A stretch of 64,000 nucleotides of DNA from NCBI GenBank assembly GCA_014526335.1, contig JACTAT010000027.1, forward strand, positions 1,493,685-1,557,684, written 5' to 3'. Positions 12,701 to 23,423 of the stretch are shown one piece after another. Each line of letters opens with the position of its first letter. The stretch's first letter is position 1. The stretch comes from Chrysaora quinquecirrha. Taxonomy: Eukaryota; Cnidaria; Scyphozoa; Semaeostomeae; Pelagiidae. The translations under genes were made by a program, and so were the position numbers. The notes under the pieces were generated by a model, which was given only the letters and a program-made list of their open reading frames with translations, was not told where the DNA came from and did not search any database.

Positions 12701-15700
12701 TGGAAAACATGATCACAGGAGTCTGATATTCACCAAAATTTTTCTTGTCTCATGAGATTGTGTAGTTTCTGTGGAATTTCTAAAAGATATAAAATCCTAC
12801 ATCAATCTCATGTCATTCATAAAAGACAAAGAGTGGGGAGAGTCACCAGCACTCTTTTTCCAGGCAAAGAAAAAGGGAATCACGAGGTGTTGTCATATCG
12901 AGAGGATTGCACTGCTTAAATTAGCCTTAGGCTATTTAATTGTCTCCTAGTGCTAAACACAGAAACCCATACCTGGCGAAGAGAGCAAGTATATCTGCCT
13001 ACCAATTAATCTGCAACTGATCTTTATTCGTGATATTAAAGCTAAGAATCCAATTTTTTATTTATCAGAACCTACAAACATGTTGGACGTGAAAGCAATC
13101 CTCTGGCTAGAAAACTATCTTCAGGTAAACTAAATTTAAAGTGTCAATAAAAATATGCTGGTCGTCTTATAGAGGTGTCCGCTGTAAAGAGGTTGTTTTA
13201 ACCTAGAGAACATTGTATGTAGGTAGTTAGACTTACTACATGAGTCGTAGTTTTCGCTGCCTTCACCTCAATTCAATTCATTCAGAAAAATGTAAAATCA
13301 AAAAATAGTTGTTGCTGTTGTTAATGGCGGCAGCTCAAACTACGTAGTATGAGCGGGTTGTGTTGCGTGGGGGACTGGGAGCGAATCTACGACTTGTAGT
13401 GAGTCTAGTAGGTAGTGCCGTTTGAAAGAAGTTGTCATTGAAGGGTTTCTTTTAGTAGGAATTTTATAAAATTACTAAAACTTCTACATTTCGAAAAGGT
13501 CTATCTGCCTTTATCAAGTGTAGTATGTAAGGTCCTGGCAAAATGATCAAACATTACTTATGAAACATATGAAAATTGCATACCAAGCGATGTTTGAACT
13601 CGCATAAAACATTGTTTGCCAAGCGAAAAAAGGATACTGTGTTGTGCGATGTTTTCGATAAGCAAAACATCGCATTGTTAGCTTGACGTGAGCAAAATAT
13701 GTTTGACAAGCAATGTTTAGTAGCGTTGCTAAACGGTAAAATATGCCCTTGACAAGCAAATTCTAAATGTTTGACAAACAATTCTAGGGATACCATAAAC
13801 CCCATGTGCCCCACTAACGATGGTATCGAGGATACGGAACACTTTTTGTTGCTCTGCCCTTCTTTTGATATTCAACGACGAGATCTTTTCACTGGAGTTG
13901 TCGAATTATTACGACCTTTCGAATATACCAATCTTCCAAACAACGTTTGAATGCAGATTTTGCTGTTTGGTGACAAAGACCTTTCCAATGAGGTTAATGG
14001 AAATATACTACTGTTAACTCTACGATTCATCCATAACACAGGTCGGTTTGATTAGGAATGTTAAACTCCGCTAAAAAGCCACTCAACCACCATATCCCCC
14101 TTTTTAGTTCCTTTTGTAATTGTATGTAGATTAAATCATTTTTATGTAAGGCCGTGAGGTAGTCATGGTATCTTGCTCCTCACGGTATCGTCCTTGTAGT
14201 ATTGTAATGTAGTTTGTAGGTAGTGTAATCCGTAATACGTTTTGTAAATTTTTAATGGCATATAAAAAAAACAATTTTTAGGCCTAACAGTTAAAAAATC
14301 ATTGGCGATTTGTTTTCATACTATATATCGTCTTCTAATAGAGTTGGCCGACAACGTTACTAGTGGTATCCCACGACAGGATGTTCTTAGACAGTGTTGC
14401 AACTGATATTATAATGCTGCATTCTAAATCACTCGACTGTTACAAAGGAAACTATTCGGTAAGCAGAACAAGTTTAGGAACCTTATTCGCTCTTCAATGC
14501 TTTATATAAGTTGAATGTCGTACTAGTGCAACAAAATAAGTTTAAGAAAACTCCCCGGAAACATTGTCCTGAGAAATATCAAAGGCTTCTCATGATAAGT
14601 GGTGATTATCATGTCGATACTTTTTCAGAATCTGCCTTGATATTATATGGATGATATTATGCTAATGATATTACATGAATGATATTGCATGAATGATATT
14701 ATATGAATGATATTATATGATGATCATATTACATGGATGATTACATGGATGTTATTATAGTGATGATATTATTATATGGATGATATTATATGGATGATAT
14801 TTGTGGATGATATTATATGGATGATGTTATATGGACTATATCATATGGATGATATTATATAGATGATATCAAATTGATGGTATTAAATAGATGATGATAT
14901 TTTGTTGTTGATATCATATGGATGATATTATATGGGTGATATCATATCTCTAATATATTTAGTCTGTTTCAGTCAATAAGGCAGCAATTTAGGTTGATTC
15001 TATTAGATATCCCAAAAATAACTTTCCGTAGATATATTTAAATATTGTATGGTAATTGTTATCAGAGTCTTGGCATAATGAAGTATTGAATAACGGTTGT
15101 TGAAGTTATGATGAAGTTGACATAATGATATAACTATTTTTGAGGAAAAGGGAGCTTTCAAAACCAATGATTTTGAAATTGAACCTATTTTGCTAGAAAA
15201 CTACTTTATTTACCCAACTACTTTTTTTGTCAATTATCATAAATAACTTACGGTTGAATTTCAGATATTTGAGAAAACCAAAGATGAAAAGTTGAGGAAT
15301 CAACAAAGAGAATATGAAGCACAGAAACAATACAGAGATCATTTACAGGTAAAGTTTTTTTTTTTTCTCTAGACCAAATAAACCCCGGCGAAACGATCAA
15401 GCCATCTTTGATTGTTTGGTCACGTCGTGAATCGTTGTGTAGAAAGCAAAACCAAGTTAAATTTTTTGCGCCATGTTTGTTGAGCAGTTTTTGATCGTTT
15501 GCCTAGGGGCCTTACTGATTATATATACTTCACAAGGGCCTCGCCAAACGATCAAACATTGTTGATAAGCAAAGTTCAAATGTTTAACAATGTTTGATCG
15601 TTTGGCTAAGAGCTTCACTCATGCAAAATTCTCTATAAGAGTCTAGCCATAGGATCAAACAATGTTGATTAGAAAAGTTTTTTGGTGAGATTTCTAACGG

Positions 15701-18700
15701 TCTAACGTCAAATGGCCAGAGTCAGAAAGTGATTGAAGCAATAGATTTCTCAGATTTAAAACTAGATGGGATGTAATTCTCAATTAACCCGCTTCCAGTA
15801 TGCCGCATGTCACTTGGGCTTGCTTGGGGTTGTTGAGTTTTGAAAAATGTGCTGAAAACACTTTGGCAACATTCTTGTAGCAACAGTGCTTCAGCATCAT
15901 TTCAGGGACAGGATACCCTGGTGTCGCTGAGGTAGGAAAATTTCAAGGGTTTTAGGCACCGTTTACATTGTACCAGATAGCTATCGGAGAACACCGCCTT
16001 TCATTCGGATAGGGCAAGTAAATACATTTTACCCGAAAGCTATCCTTGCGTCTTGATTTTCATATCGGATAGATTAATTTCCACTACACTGGATTGCTAT
16101 CAGCATGCTGTGCGTTGTCTTAACCCGTATTGGATAGGGCAAGTGTTTACATTATACCGGATAGCTATCGTTGCATCTTGATTTTCATATCGGATAGACC
16201 CATCTTCACTATACCGTATAGCTGGGACAATAGAAAATACTTCCCACTCACAAAAGAATGCCAATTACATCCCGAACGGAGTGATTTTCATATCACCAAC
16301 AAAACGGAGTGAAAATCACTCCAATTTTAGGAGCGTTTCTTATCGGATAGCTCTGGAATAGTGTAAACACCAACTCTATCCGATACGAAAATCAATACGC
16401 TCCGAAAGCTATTCGATAGAGAGTAAACGAGGTCTAAAACTGTCAGGGGCATAGATACTGGGGGGGGGGTGTCACCCCCCCCCAATATTTCCAAAATATT
16501 GAAAACATTCGGGCAAATTTTCGAAAACATCTTTTTAAGTTATGGAATTAAATGTAAAATACTTATTTGATCTGAAATTTTGAATGCAGTTTCAACAAGT
16601 TAGCATGCAGAAAAAAGCAGAAAAAAATCTTAAAAGTCACGCAGACTCACTTTTAAGATATAAAATGTTGTTAAAACTCTAAAAAAATTAATTATTCACT
16701 CATAGTTATGTTTTCATCGGATTTCTCATTTATTGAACTTTCAGGACTTTTAGGGGAAATGAGAAAATTCGGGCAAATTTATTGACACCCCCCCCCCCAA
16801 TATTTCAAGTATAAATACGCCCCTGAAAACTGTGAGGATCGAAAACCGAATAGTGTATCTTGCATTTAAAAATCTGCCTTCTCTATGTTTGCGTTTGCAC
16901 CTTTTTTCTCTAAATTTATTCCTCTCCCTTCAGGCATTTGTGGACAGATGGCGAGTGAATGCAAATCGTGCAGCTCAAGCACAGAGCAAATTGAAAATTA
17001 TAGAAAAACTGTAAGTTGCAGATTTCGCTGAACACTTGAATTTCCTCAATGTAGAGCACTACAGTAATCTAAGCACTATCTACCCAACCTCGTCCCCAGG
17101 GTAAATAGGCCTCTACGCGAAACTCCGCTGTCCATATTCGACCCTGGTATCGGCCTTGTCTATTCGCAATTTGATTGGCTGTTCAAACAATAGAAATTTT
17201 AATTGACGTCACAGTTTCTTCCAAATTTCACACCAAAAAGGCCGAAAACTATGTAAAAACATCTATAAAAACCAAAAAATGATGCTACATGAGATATTGT
17301 ATCTTGCCTTACAGTTATCAATGAAATTATTTGCATATCGTTTCTAAGAACATCTGCTTTCGGAATCTACATCTTGTTTTTATGCCTAGGCCAAAATTAC
17401 CAGTATTTTGGTAGATTTTGTGGCCGGTACCAGGACCAAAATCTATTTGACGGTTGAGATTCGAGGAAATTCGATTTGGGCCCTGGAGACGAGGTTGCTA
17501 TCAACCACCAAATTAATTTTATCCACTGATCCTTGTGAAACACCTCTATGCTTGTTTGCAAGAATGTTGTTTGGCATATTTCGATTTTACATGCCGGCAA
17601 TAGATTGAAACAACTCAGCCCAATCAATAGAAATTTAATTCTCTAAGTATAATATATAGATAAATATATAACATATCTAAGTTACCGTTTTGAAGTCTAC
17701 TAGTAGCCTGGGGCTATTCAGTCGACTTAAGATCTTACCCATGCTCTATGATAGCATATAGCAGGCTGCAGCAACACACGGCACTCATAACTACCGACCA
17801 GGTACCCATTCCTACTTCAAGACTAAGTGTAAGAAAACCACTGACAGGTTTTAGTGGTTTTCTTACATTTAGACTTGAACTACAACTGCACTGTGGGATG
17901 GCAACAGTCCCCTGAGGGCGTTTAATAGCACTTGCTTGGCGGTGCCGCTTTTGGGTTGTTAATAGACTGTCACGTCTCAACGGCACGTGCGTTCTTCCTT
18001 GCTATCCATTTATACACTTGGGTAGAGAGAGAGGCACATTTAGGTTAACAACTTGCCCAAGATTGTTACCTCTGCAACACAAGTAGGAACATTTTCGTTG
18101 CAAGTCCGGCACGCTAACTACTGCGCCACAGAGACCACAGTTCGATTCGATTGCCAATACAACCAAAGCTTTATTATTTTTCAGACCTGATTTAAAACCA
18201 GTGGAAATAGAACCAGAAGTAGTGATTCGATTACCTGCATGTGAAACGATGAACTCAACTGTACTTCGGCTAGATGAGGTTTGTCACCTACCCTAACCTT
18301 GTTCTTAGCTTGTTCTTAAAATCTAGGCTAAACCCAGGCTAGTGCTCTTTCAAAATTATTCTTATAAAAAAGATTGTAACCTATTACCATGTTAATTACC
18401 CTATCTTGTTGTTTTAGCATCGTAAACTCAGTCTGCTCTCAGACTTAAACTTATCAAATCAGTATAGGTTGGTTTTAGTAGGTCGAGTCTGGGCACAGGC
18501 TACGAAAGGAAACTAGACTTTGTATTTTCAATCAGGAATTGAACCCGGATTCAGATAAAGGGTAAAAGCACCTCGCGGCAGAACAAAGGACTACTATTTT
18601 AATGAATCATAATCTGAATATTTGATTTAGCCATTGGTTACCCAGGTTATCTTAATTTGTAATTTCTGCTTATGCAACTGTATGAAAATTCATTGCAGAT

Positions 18701-20933
18701 GACCTTCAGTTACGACAATAAAAACATAATTTTCGACAAGCTGGATCTGTCTGCCATTATGGATTCAAGGATCGCAGTTGTTGGTGAAAATGGCTCTGGA
18801 AAATCAACCCTTTTGAAGATTCTATTAGGGAGATTGAGCCCATTAAAGGAGTCAGACATTGTCATAGGTATTTGTAATGATTTGAAATCAACTTTTCTTT
18901 GGTTGACTTTGTTGACTTGAATTGACTGATTTATTGGTATGACTTGGCTTGACTTGACTTTTATTTGCCTTGACTTGACTTGACTTGACTTGACTTGACT
19001 TTCCTTGCCTTGACTTGACTGGCCTGGCCTGGCCTGACTTGACTTGACTAGACTAGCCAAGACGTGACTTGACTTTTATTTGCCTTGACTTGGCTTCACT
19101 TGAACTGACTTCATTTGACGCGACGTGACAAGATGTGACGGCCTGGCCTTCGCTTGACATGACTTGACTTGACATGACATGACTTTTGACTTGACTTGAC
19201 TTGACTTGACTTGACTTGACTTGCCTTGACATGACTTGACTTGACTTGACTTAACTTGAATTGAATTGACCCGACTTTCTGGCTTTACTTGACTTGACTT
19301 GACTTGGCTTTCCTTGCCTTAACTTTAATTGATATAATTTATACCTACTTGCCTTGACTTGTTTCGAGTCGACTGCACTTTACTTGACATGACTTTTTTA
19401 AAATAACATGTACCTAGTTCAATTGAGACAAGTTGCTTTGGGATGGAATACTCATACTTGACATTACCTCTCATTTTAGGAATCTTAGAATAGGATATTT
19501 CAGCCAACATCACGTCGACTCGCTTAATATGCAGCAAACGAGTTTAGAATTATTCAAAGACAGATTCCCTGGTAAGTGAAGTCTTTCATTAAATGCTTAT
19601 AACTTGTATGGCTTTATAATATAAGTCAGAGTGGGGCTACATTGATCAGTTTGTATAACTCAAAAGCTGTTTTCATTATCTGGCCTTCTCTTTTGGGCGA
19701 AACGGCATAGTTATGATCTGATGCATTTTTCCTTTCACAGGTAAATCTGATCAAGAATATAGGCATCAACTTGGATGTTATGGCGTCTCTGGTGAACTTG
19801 CACTTAGGCCGATTTCAAGCTTGTCCGGAGGGCAAAAGAGTCGAGTTGCGTTTGCAATAATGACGATGAATAGGTGAGATTGGAGTACATTTACAATGAA
19901 AGTTTCGGACAGAAAACTCGGAATCCTTCAGCTTTTGATGGCGGAAGGTTATTTTTCATTCCTTTCTCTTTTTCAAAATTTCTTTCTTTTTCAGTCCCAA
20001 TTTCTTCGTTCTCGATGAACCGACGAATCATTTAGATATTGAGACAGTCGATGCCCTTGGCAAAGCACTCAATAAGTTCAAGGTACATTTTTTTCAAATT
20101 ACGCTTAACCAGCCCTGTATCTTTGTATTAAGAATTGAAATTTACACCCTCCCTCCCATCCGCTTATATGGGGTTTAGGTTGAAAATCATAACCATGTGT
20201 AGAGACATGTTTAGAGAATTTACGGCCGCGCATACCCATATCAAATTCATATTTAGAATGATCGTCCTGCCCAATAAATAGCGAAAGTGTCGTATAGCGA
20301 AATATCCAAAATAGACCGGAGGTTTTTATGTTGAGCCAAAAATTTGCCGACAAACCGACAAAGATTTTGGCCAGCGCTTGTCCCAATGGACTACCCACCC
20401 ATCGCCACACCGTCCCTTTGTCGGTACATCTCATTTTTGAAGCTGAACTCCAACGATCTTACGGTTCTGTGTAGAGAGAAAGAGTCCGTTTTCTCATTTG
20501 GACTCTGAAATTAATCTTTATCGTTCTTCCTGCATAAAGCCGATTGGTGTAAAACACAATGCCAATTCAGCTTTTCTTTCTGATTGGTGCATTTCGATCG
20601 CATCTGGATTTAAATTCCACCGTAGTTTGTTGTTTCGTTCTGTTTCTGACGTTCATACTCTGAGGAGTGTCAGACGAAAAAAGCTTTAAAGTATGCCCGA
20701 AAATTTTTCCGATGTTTATCACAATCCTATATTGTGCGGAGAATTTCTTAATTGATATAACTTTTTTTCAGGGTGGAGTGATCTTGGTTTCTCATAACGA
20801 ACAACTGATAAGAATGACAGCAAAAGAAGTTTGGTTAGTTGGAAATAAGACTGTTAAGTCAATAGAAGGTGGTTTTGATGCTTATAAATCTGCATTAGAA
20901 GAAGAATTTAAAAGAATGAACAATAGCGTATGA
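3023..20933 (+). CDS. ABCF3: ATP-binding cassette subfamily F member 3
   Basis: ABCF3 is a soluble twin-ATPase ABC protein without membrane domains; family members act on ribosomes and translation. Exons read: 3023-3110, 4573-4720, 5536-5612, 6160-6218, 6772-6878, 7024-7140, 8195-8299, 9432-9483, 10235-10341, 11068-11107, 12298-12437, 13069-13124, 14342-14458, 15265-15348, 16934-17010, 18185-18278, 18699-18867, 19480-19571, 19741-19873, 19995-20082, 20772-20933. Phases agree except at two places. About 47 nt encoding the conserved linker before RASVIL (between 11107 and 12298) was not found, and the join after 18867 is out of phase; an alternative donor at 18851 restores the frame but shortens the loop. 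NBD1 has Walker [10 protein letters not shown], signature FSGGW and LLLLDEPTN. NBD2 has GENGSGKST, signature LSGGQ and FVLDEPTN. The H-loop reads VSHNE where human ABCF3 has VSHDE, and its His is kept. With the missing piece the length would be about 710-715 residues, matching the family. Confidence 0.93.
3320..3480. repeat. Imperfect palindrome in ABCF3 intron 1
   Basis: TTTATAAGGGCTTTGACTG is mirrored by CGGTCAAAGCCTTTATGAAA, separated by a short loop. It resembles the larger palindromes at 21190-21475 and 42950-43110, so it is probably a small non-autonomous element of the same family. Confidence 0.55.
3741..4139. mobile_element. MITE-like element with terminal inverted repeats
   Basis: The ends AGGGCCTGTTTATATGG and CCATATAAACAGGCCCT are inverted copies about 400 bp apart. 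The interior repeats GAGATCTCAC and AGGTGGGATG-type units in both orientations. It lies wholly inside ABCF3 intron 1 and no protein is encoded. Confidence 0.8.
6228..6755. repeat. (CTAA)n microsatellite
   Basis: About 500 bp of imperfect CTAA tetranucleotide repeat in ABCF3 intron 4, with scattered CAAA, GTTA and CTAT variants. It ends about 20 bp before the exon 5 acceptor at 6771. Confidence 0.95.
7325..7560 (+). mobile_element. LINE remnant: C-terminal tail of a reverse transcriptase ORF
   Basis: In ABCF3 intron 6 the sense strand reads [18 protein letters not shown], then a stop, then [20 protein letters not shown] and a [14 protein letters not shown] segment. This is the familiar C-terminal region of many metazoan non-LTR retrotransposon ORF2 proteins. 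Only the tail is present, with an internal stop, so it is a dead fragment. Confidence 0.75.
7562..7733 (-). mobile_element. tRNA-derived SINE, family B, copy 1
   Basis: Read on the minus strand, the right end starts GGGTGCTATGGCGTC, a box A-like region, followed by a GGTTCGAGCC box B. The body runs to a GCGCTAAAAC..TTCACCTTC-type tail. Near-identical copies lie at 48828-49003 and 55008-55172, with degenerate ones at 31657-31845 and 38640-38790. Confidence 0.7.
7738..8040. repeat. Poly-G-bordered repeat fragment, GTGCCGCC family
   Basis: A run of G at 7738-7749 is followed by TACTGAGTATAA and a GTGCCGCC...GGGTGGGTTTT segment. The same layout (poly-G, TACTTCATTG, GTGCCGCCCA) is clearer at 9661-10055 and, inverted, at 26905-27137. 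No coding function is seen. Confidence 0.5.
8886..9306. mobile_element. MITE with ~40 bp terminal inverted repeats
   Basis: AGATAAAATAAGAGAACTAAGATAGTCTAAC near 8898 is matched by its reverse complement at 9265-9297. A second inverted pair lies inside (CAAAGTGACG near 8951; CGTCACTTTG near 9052). A lone end fragment recurs at about 55357-55395. It is in ABCF3 intron 7. Confidence 0.8.
9661..10055. mobile_element. MITE-like element, poly-G / GTGCCGCCCA family
   Basis: It begins with poly-G and TACTTCATTGTTC and ends with GAACAATGGAAGTACCCC, an inverted terminal repeat. An inverted sister copy with the same internal text (GCGTTAAATTGGGTTCAAAC) is at 26905-27137. It occupies ABCF3 intron 8. Confidence 0.75.
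11165..11550. repeat. AATAAGCCC-type repeat element
   Basis: Multiple units of CCCCTCGAATAAGCCCCC lie at both ends of a ~390 bp segment in ABCF3 intron 10, the intron where an expected ~47 nt exon is missing. Related shorter copies are at 38780-38890 and around 51650-51695. Confidence 0.6.
11690..12180. mobile_element. Palindromic MITE, CAAACGATCAAACATTG family, copy 1
   Basis: The left end reads CCAAACGGTCAAACATTGC and the right end ATGTTTGATCGTTTGGTCAGG. The interior alternates ACATTG/CAATGT words. Other members are at 13535-13795, 15390-15670, 27300-27500 and 49485-49945. Confidence 0.75.
13535..13795. mobile_element. Palindromic MITE, CAAACGATCAAACATTG family, copy 2
   Basis: A diverged copy starting GGCAAAATGATCAAACATTA, with internal GACAAGCAATGTTTAG and GACAAACAATT. 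It directly abuts the LINE fragment at 13806. Confidence 0.6.
13806..14280 (+). mobile_element. LINE remnant: zinc-knuckle C-terminus of a reverse transcriptase and 3' UTR
   Basis: The plus strand reads [20 protein letters not shown], then [12 protein letters not shown] and onward to [11 protein letters not shown] at TAG 14053-14055. The C..C..H..C spacing with EHFLLLCP is typical of the last domain of non-LTR retrotransposon ORF2. One internal TGA shows it is degraded. The following ~220 bp are non-coding and probably its 3' UTR. It lies in the intron before ABCF3 exon 13. Confidence 0.75.
14640..14960. repeat. (ATGGATGATATTAT)n tandem array
   Basis: About 20 imperfect units of a 13-15 bp word containing GATGATATTATATG, in an ABCF3 intron. 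No other content is seen. Confidence 0.9.
15390..15670. mobile_element. Palindromic MITE, CAAACGATCAAACATTG family, copy 3
   Basis: Contains GCGAAACGATCAAGCC, then a clean inverted pair: GCCAAACGATCAAACATTGT at about 15543 and AATGTTTGATCGTTTGGC at about 15588. The clean part is a ~60 bp hairpin nested at the right side. Confidence 0.7.
15955..16440. mobile_element. MITE-like element, GGATAGCTATC family
   Basis: The left end is AGGCACCGTTTACATTGTACC; the right end carries AGAGTAAACGAGGTC. Inside, the words GATAGCTATCG, CATATCGGATAG and ATACGAAAATCAA recur in both orientations. It sits in an ABCF3 intron and is non-coding. Confidence 0.65.
16443..16829. mobile_element. MITE-like element with poly-G/poly-C borders
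   Basis: The ends read TCAGGGGCATAGATACTG and CAAGTATAAATACGCCCCTGA (inverted). Direct repeats of ACACCCCCCCCC..CAATATTTC and TTCGGGCAAATTT lie just inside. It adjoins the element at 15955-16440. Confidence 0.65.
17088..17500. mobile_element. Non-autonomous element, CTCGTCCCCAGG ends, copy 1
   Basis: It starts CAACCTCGTCCCCAGGGT and ends GGGCCCTGGAGACGAGGTTG. A second full copy in the opposite orientation is at 46470-46886, and a diverged right end appears near 45877-45942. No open frame spans it. Confidence 0.8.
17706..18139 (-). mobile_element. tRNA-derived SINE, family A, copy 1 with a nested hairpin
   Basis: The minus strand starts CTGTGGTCTCTGTGGCGCAG (box A-like) at the right end and continues to AGCCTGGGGCT-type sequence at the left end. 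This is the same text as the plus-strand copy at 53341-53605. Between about 17817 and 17877 it carries an extra near-perfect hairpin (GTGTAAGAAAACCACTGAC / GTGGTTTTCTTACATTTAGAC) absent from the other copy. Confidence 0.75.
18915..19330. repeat. (TTGAC)n tandem array
   Basis: About 400 bp of imperfect TTGACTTGAC with CCTGG and ACATG variants, in the intron after ABCF3 exon 17. The downstream exon starts only 150 bp away. A related GTCAAGTTGA array lies at 57460-57790. Confidence 0.9.
20105..20440. repeat. Poly-pyrimidine-bordered repeat in the last ABCF3 intron
   Basis: It begins CACCCTCCCTCCCATCC and contains CATGTGTAGAGAC, ACGGCCGCGCATACCCAT and GGACTACCCACCCATC. The layout resembles the poly-G / GTGCCGCC family but is diverged. 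It has no coding potential. Confidence 0.4.
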
Positions 20934-21873
20934 ATAGAAATTATTATTGTTATGATTATTAGGTTTCAAAGTGAAATTGTCATTTTCATTCATTTTTCAA
21001 TTCTGTCGTAACAGTTTGTCCGTCACTGTGCGACATTGGCATTTCGCGTCGAGGAGCGAGGAGAGTAACTTCAAAATGCGACAGTACTGGAGGACTGCGC
21101 CATCATTGCAAACAAGTATAGCTTGGACTCAATACACCTTTTCAACTAAGGGCCTCGTTTTCAAAAAAATTTAAAATTGTGTCACAGAAGCATTTCGTCA
21201 GATTCACATTCAGCACCTTCGTTTTAGTGTTTGGGCAAATTTGTACGCTTCTAGTTCTTACGATGTTTATTTTATAGCGATTAAAAGTTTGAAAAGTTAT
21301 AAAGGATTTGACCGTGAAAATGACTGAGGGAGTAAAATTTCACCCCGAGCGATTTTTCACGGTCAAATCCCTTATAGATTTTCAAACTTTTCGTCGCTAT
21401 AAAATCAACGTCGTAAGAGTAGAAATTTGCCTCAACACTAAAATTAATGTGCTCAGGGCAGACGGACTTCGTATGAAAACATGTTCTTTACTTACTTACA
21501 AGACAATACAAACAGCCTACTAAGGCAATACCAAAGCATCAAAAAAATAACCTGACACAATCTCATACAAAATGAATAATAAATAATACATCATAAAAAT
21601 AACATTAAAATGACAATGACATCCATATACACACCTTTCCAACGAAGGGCTTCGTTTTCAGAATTTTCGAACTTTTTTATGAAAAATATGATTTCAGATT
21701 CCGATAGAGCAAATTTCGCCAAATTTTCACGCCTCTTAAAGTGATGTAAAGTTTGAAAATTTATAAGGTATTGACCGTGGAAAGTGACTGTGGGTGTAAA
21801 AATTCACCCTGAGCAATTTTTCATAATTTGTTATAAGTATTCGTAAATTTTGAAAAGTTGTTCATTGAAAAGG
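20934..21873. repeat. ABCF3 3' flank made of palindromic repeats
   Basis: At 21190-21475 a long palindrome carries GGATTTGACCGTGAAAA and its complement TTTTTCACGGTCAAATCC around a short loop. The flanking text (TATAGCGA..TTAAAAGTTT, CGTAAGA, CAACACTAAAA) is also mirrored, so each arm is over 100 bp. A half-copy follows at 21640-21850. An AATAAA lies at 21578-21583, but it is inside repeat sequence and I do not assign it to ABCF3. Confidence 0.65.
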
Positions 21874-21879
21874 TTTATT
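21874..21879 (-). terminator. Candidate HMCES polyadenylation signal
   Basis: The plus strand reads TTTATT, that is AATAAA on the minus strand, 157 bases past the HMCES stop codon. Signal and distance are typical, but other signals may be used. Confidence 0.45.
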
Positions 21880-22035
21880 GAAGCTAAACTAAAAAAATAA
21901 AAAACGATAGTGAATTGAAAAAGTGTACTGCAGCCAGCCTAGATAAAAAAATAAAAAAAACAACAGTAACAACAGCTTCCAGCTAACAAAACAATTTTAA
22001 GATAACTATATCAACAAAGCCTTGCATAATATAAA

Positions 22036-23423
22036 TTAATCAGTTTTAATCTTCTTTGAAGCAGGTCCACAGTCAGCCTCCTTCTCATGTTTTCTTGGAC
22101 TCTTTTTCAACCAGAAACCCATCAGACTACTCGAGCCAGAACTCTTAACAGTTTTCTTTGATAAATCAATTTCCTTCATGCACTCTGCAGATTTATTCCT
22201 CACGTTATTAACAAAAGTTGACACTGGGTACCAATGTAAAGAGTTAACAGGCTTGAGGAGTTTAAGTGCTTCATTCTTTGGTACTTCACCAACATCCAGC
22301 CATTTATTGACTTGCTCATCGGTCTCAAGAATAGCTGGCATTCTTTCGTGGAGCCAATTCAAGGAGCTTGAAGAATCCACTGTTATTATTGTGTATGTGT
22401 AAAAAGGTTCAATGCTGCCTGGGGATTTCCAGGTATCATATAATGCGGCCATGTGGACAAGCCTCCGACTGCTGTGAATTTCTGTGTCACTTTCAGTGTC
22501 TCGTTTGTGAATTTTTGCTGGCTTACCATCTTTTGTTTGCGCATCACCCCCTGTTTTTGCTCCAGGCTTGTCAGTTTTTGCCAGTTTGCCATCTGACGGT
22601 TTACCATCTGACAGTTTAGCATCTGACGGTTTACCATCTGACAGTTTAGCATCTTTTGACTGTGTTTGTTCCTCTGTTTTGACTCCTACCTTGTCCATGT
22701 TTGTCAGTTTACAATCCATTGACAGTTTACCATCTTTTAATGGTTTACCATCTAGCGACAGTTTACCATCTTTTGATGGTTTACCATCTTCTGATAGTTT
22801 ACCATCTTTTCCTGTGTTTCATCCTCTATTTTGACTCCTGTCTTGCTTTGACTTACGTCACACTTTACATCGCCTACATTATCTTTGATGTCTCCATCCT
22901 TATTTTGCCCTTCTTTTTTCACATCAAATTTAGTCTCATCCATCTCTCCAACTTTTCCATCTTCTTTGCCCATTGGAACATGGATAAAATATGGCTGTTT
23001 TTTACCATCCTTTCCACTTTTCCACTCGAAAAATCCTTCTGCAACCGCAACGCACCTCTGCCCTCTATCCAGTGGCCCTCTGAAAGAAGCTTTCTCTAAA
23101 ATCGTATCAGATCTGCAATTGATCATATTGAATTTGAAATCATCCAAACTTCCCTTATGCCAAGATGGCACAAGTCCCCATTGCATTTCACAAAGTACTC
23201 TTTCTTCGCCTTTCTCCTTTTGTCTTTCTATTGGAATTTTTTTCTGAGACATCAAAATGGGCGTGGTCGATTTAGGCCCGATGTTTGGAGAAGGGGTGAA
23301 TTTTCCTCCATTGTTGTTCAAGCTTACCCATTGTGGCCGCCTGACATTTCCATCTTTGTCTCGATACTGGCAAGCGTTAGAGACTTGATCAGGTGCAAGG
23401 GTGCAAGCTTGTCGCCCGCACAT
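22036..23423 (-). CDS. HMCES: HMCES, SRAP-domain abasic-site crosslink protein, with one frame break
   Basis: SRAP proteins form a covalent thiazolidine link between Cys2 and abasic sites in single-stranded DNA to shield them at forks. ATG is 23421-23423 and gives MCGR with Cys2. Next come CEMQWGLVPSW, the NMINCRSD block (active-site Asn), AEGFFEWK (catalytic Glu) and KQPYFIH. After an insert the domain resumes with LVHMAALYDTWKSP and ends with LHERMPAIL (catalytic His), KWLDVGE and VNN. A C-terminal SLMGFWLKK resembles the PCNA-contact motif of vertebrate HMCES. The insert of roughly 170 residues is rich in K, D, G, S and E and contains a minisatellite. The frame changes once, near 22807-22812: a one-base loss in an A-run would explain it, and no GT/AG pair does. 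Upstream frame 23423 to ~22812, downstream frame to TAA 22036-22038. Whether the break is real or an assembly error is open. Confidence 0.9.
22560..22812 (-). repeat. Coding minisatellite inside HMCES (GKPSDGKL units)
   Basis: On the minus strand 24-nt units encode GKLSDGKPSDAKLSDGKP-like text, and earlier, less regular 24-nt units encode GKLSxDGKPSKD. The units are multiples of 3, so copy changes keep frame. They lie between the two halves of the SRAP domain, where other family members have a short variable loop. Confidence 0.85.
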
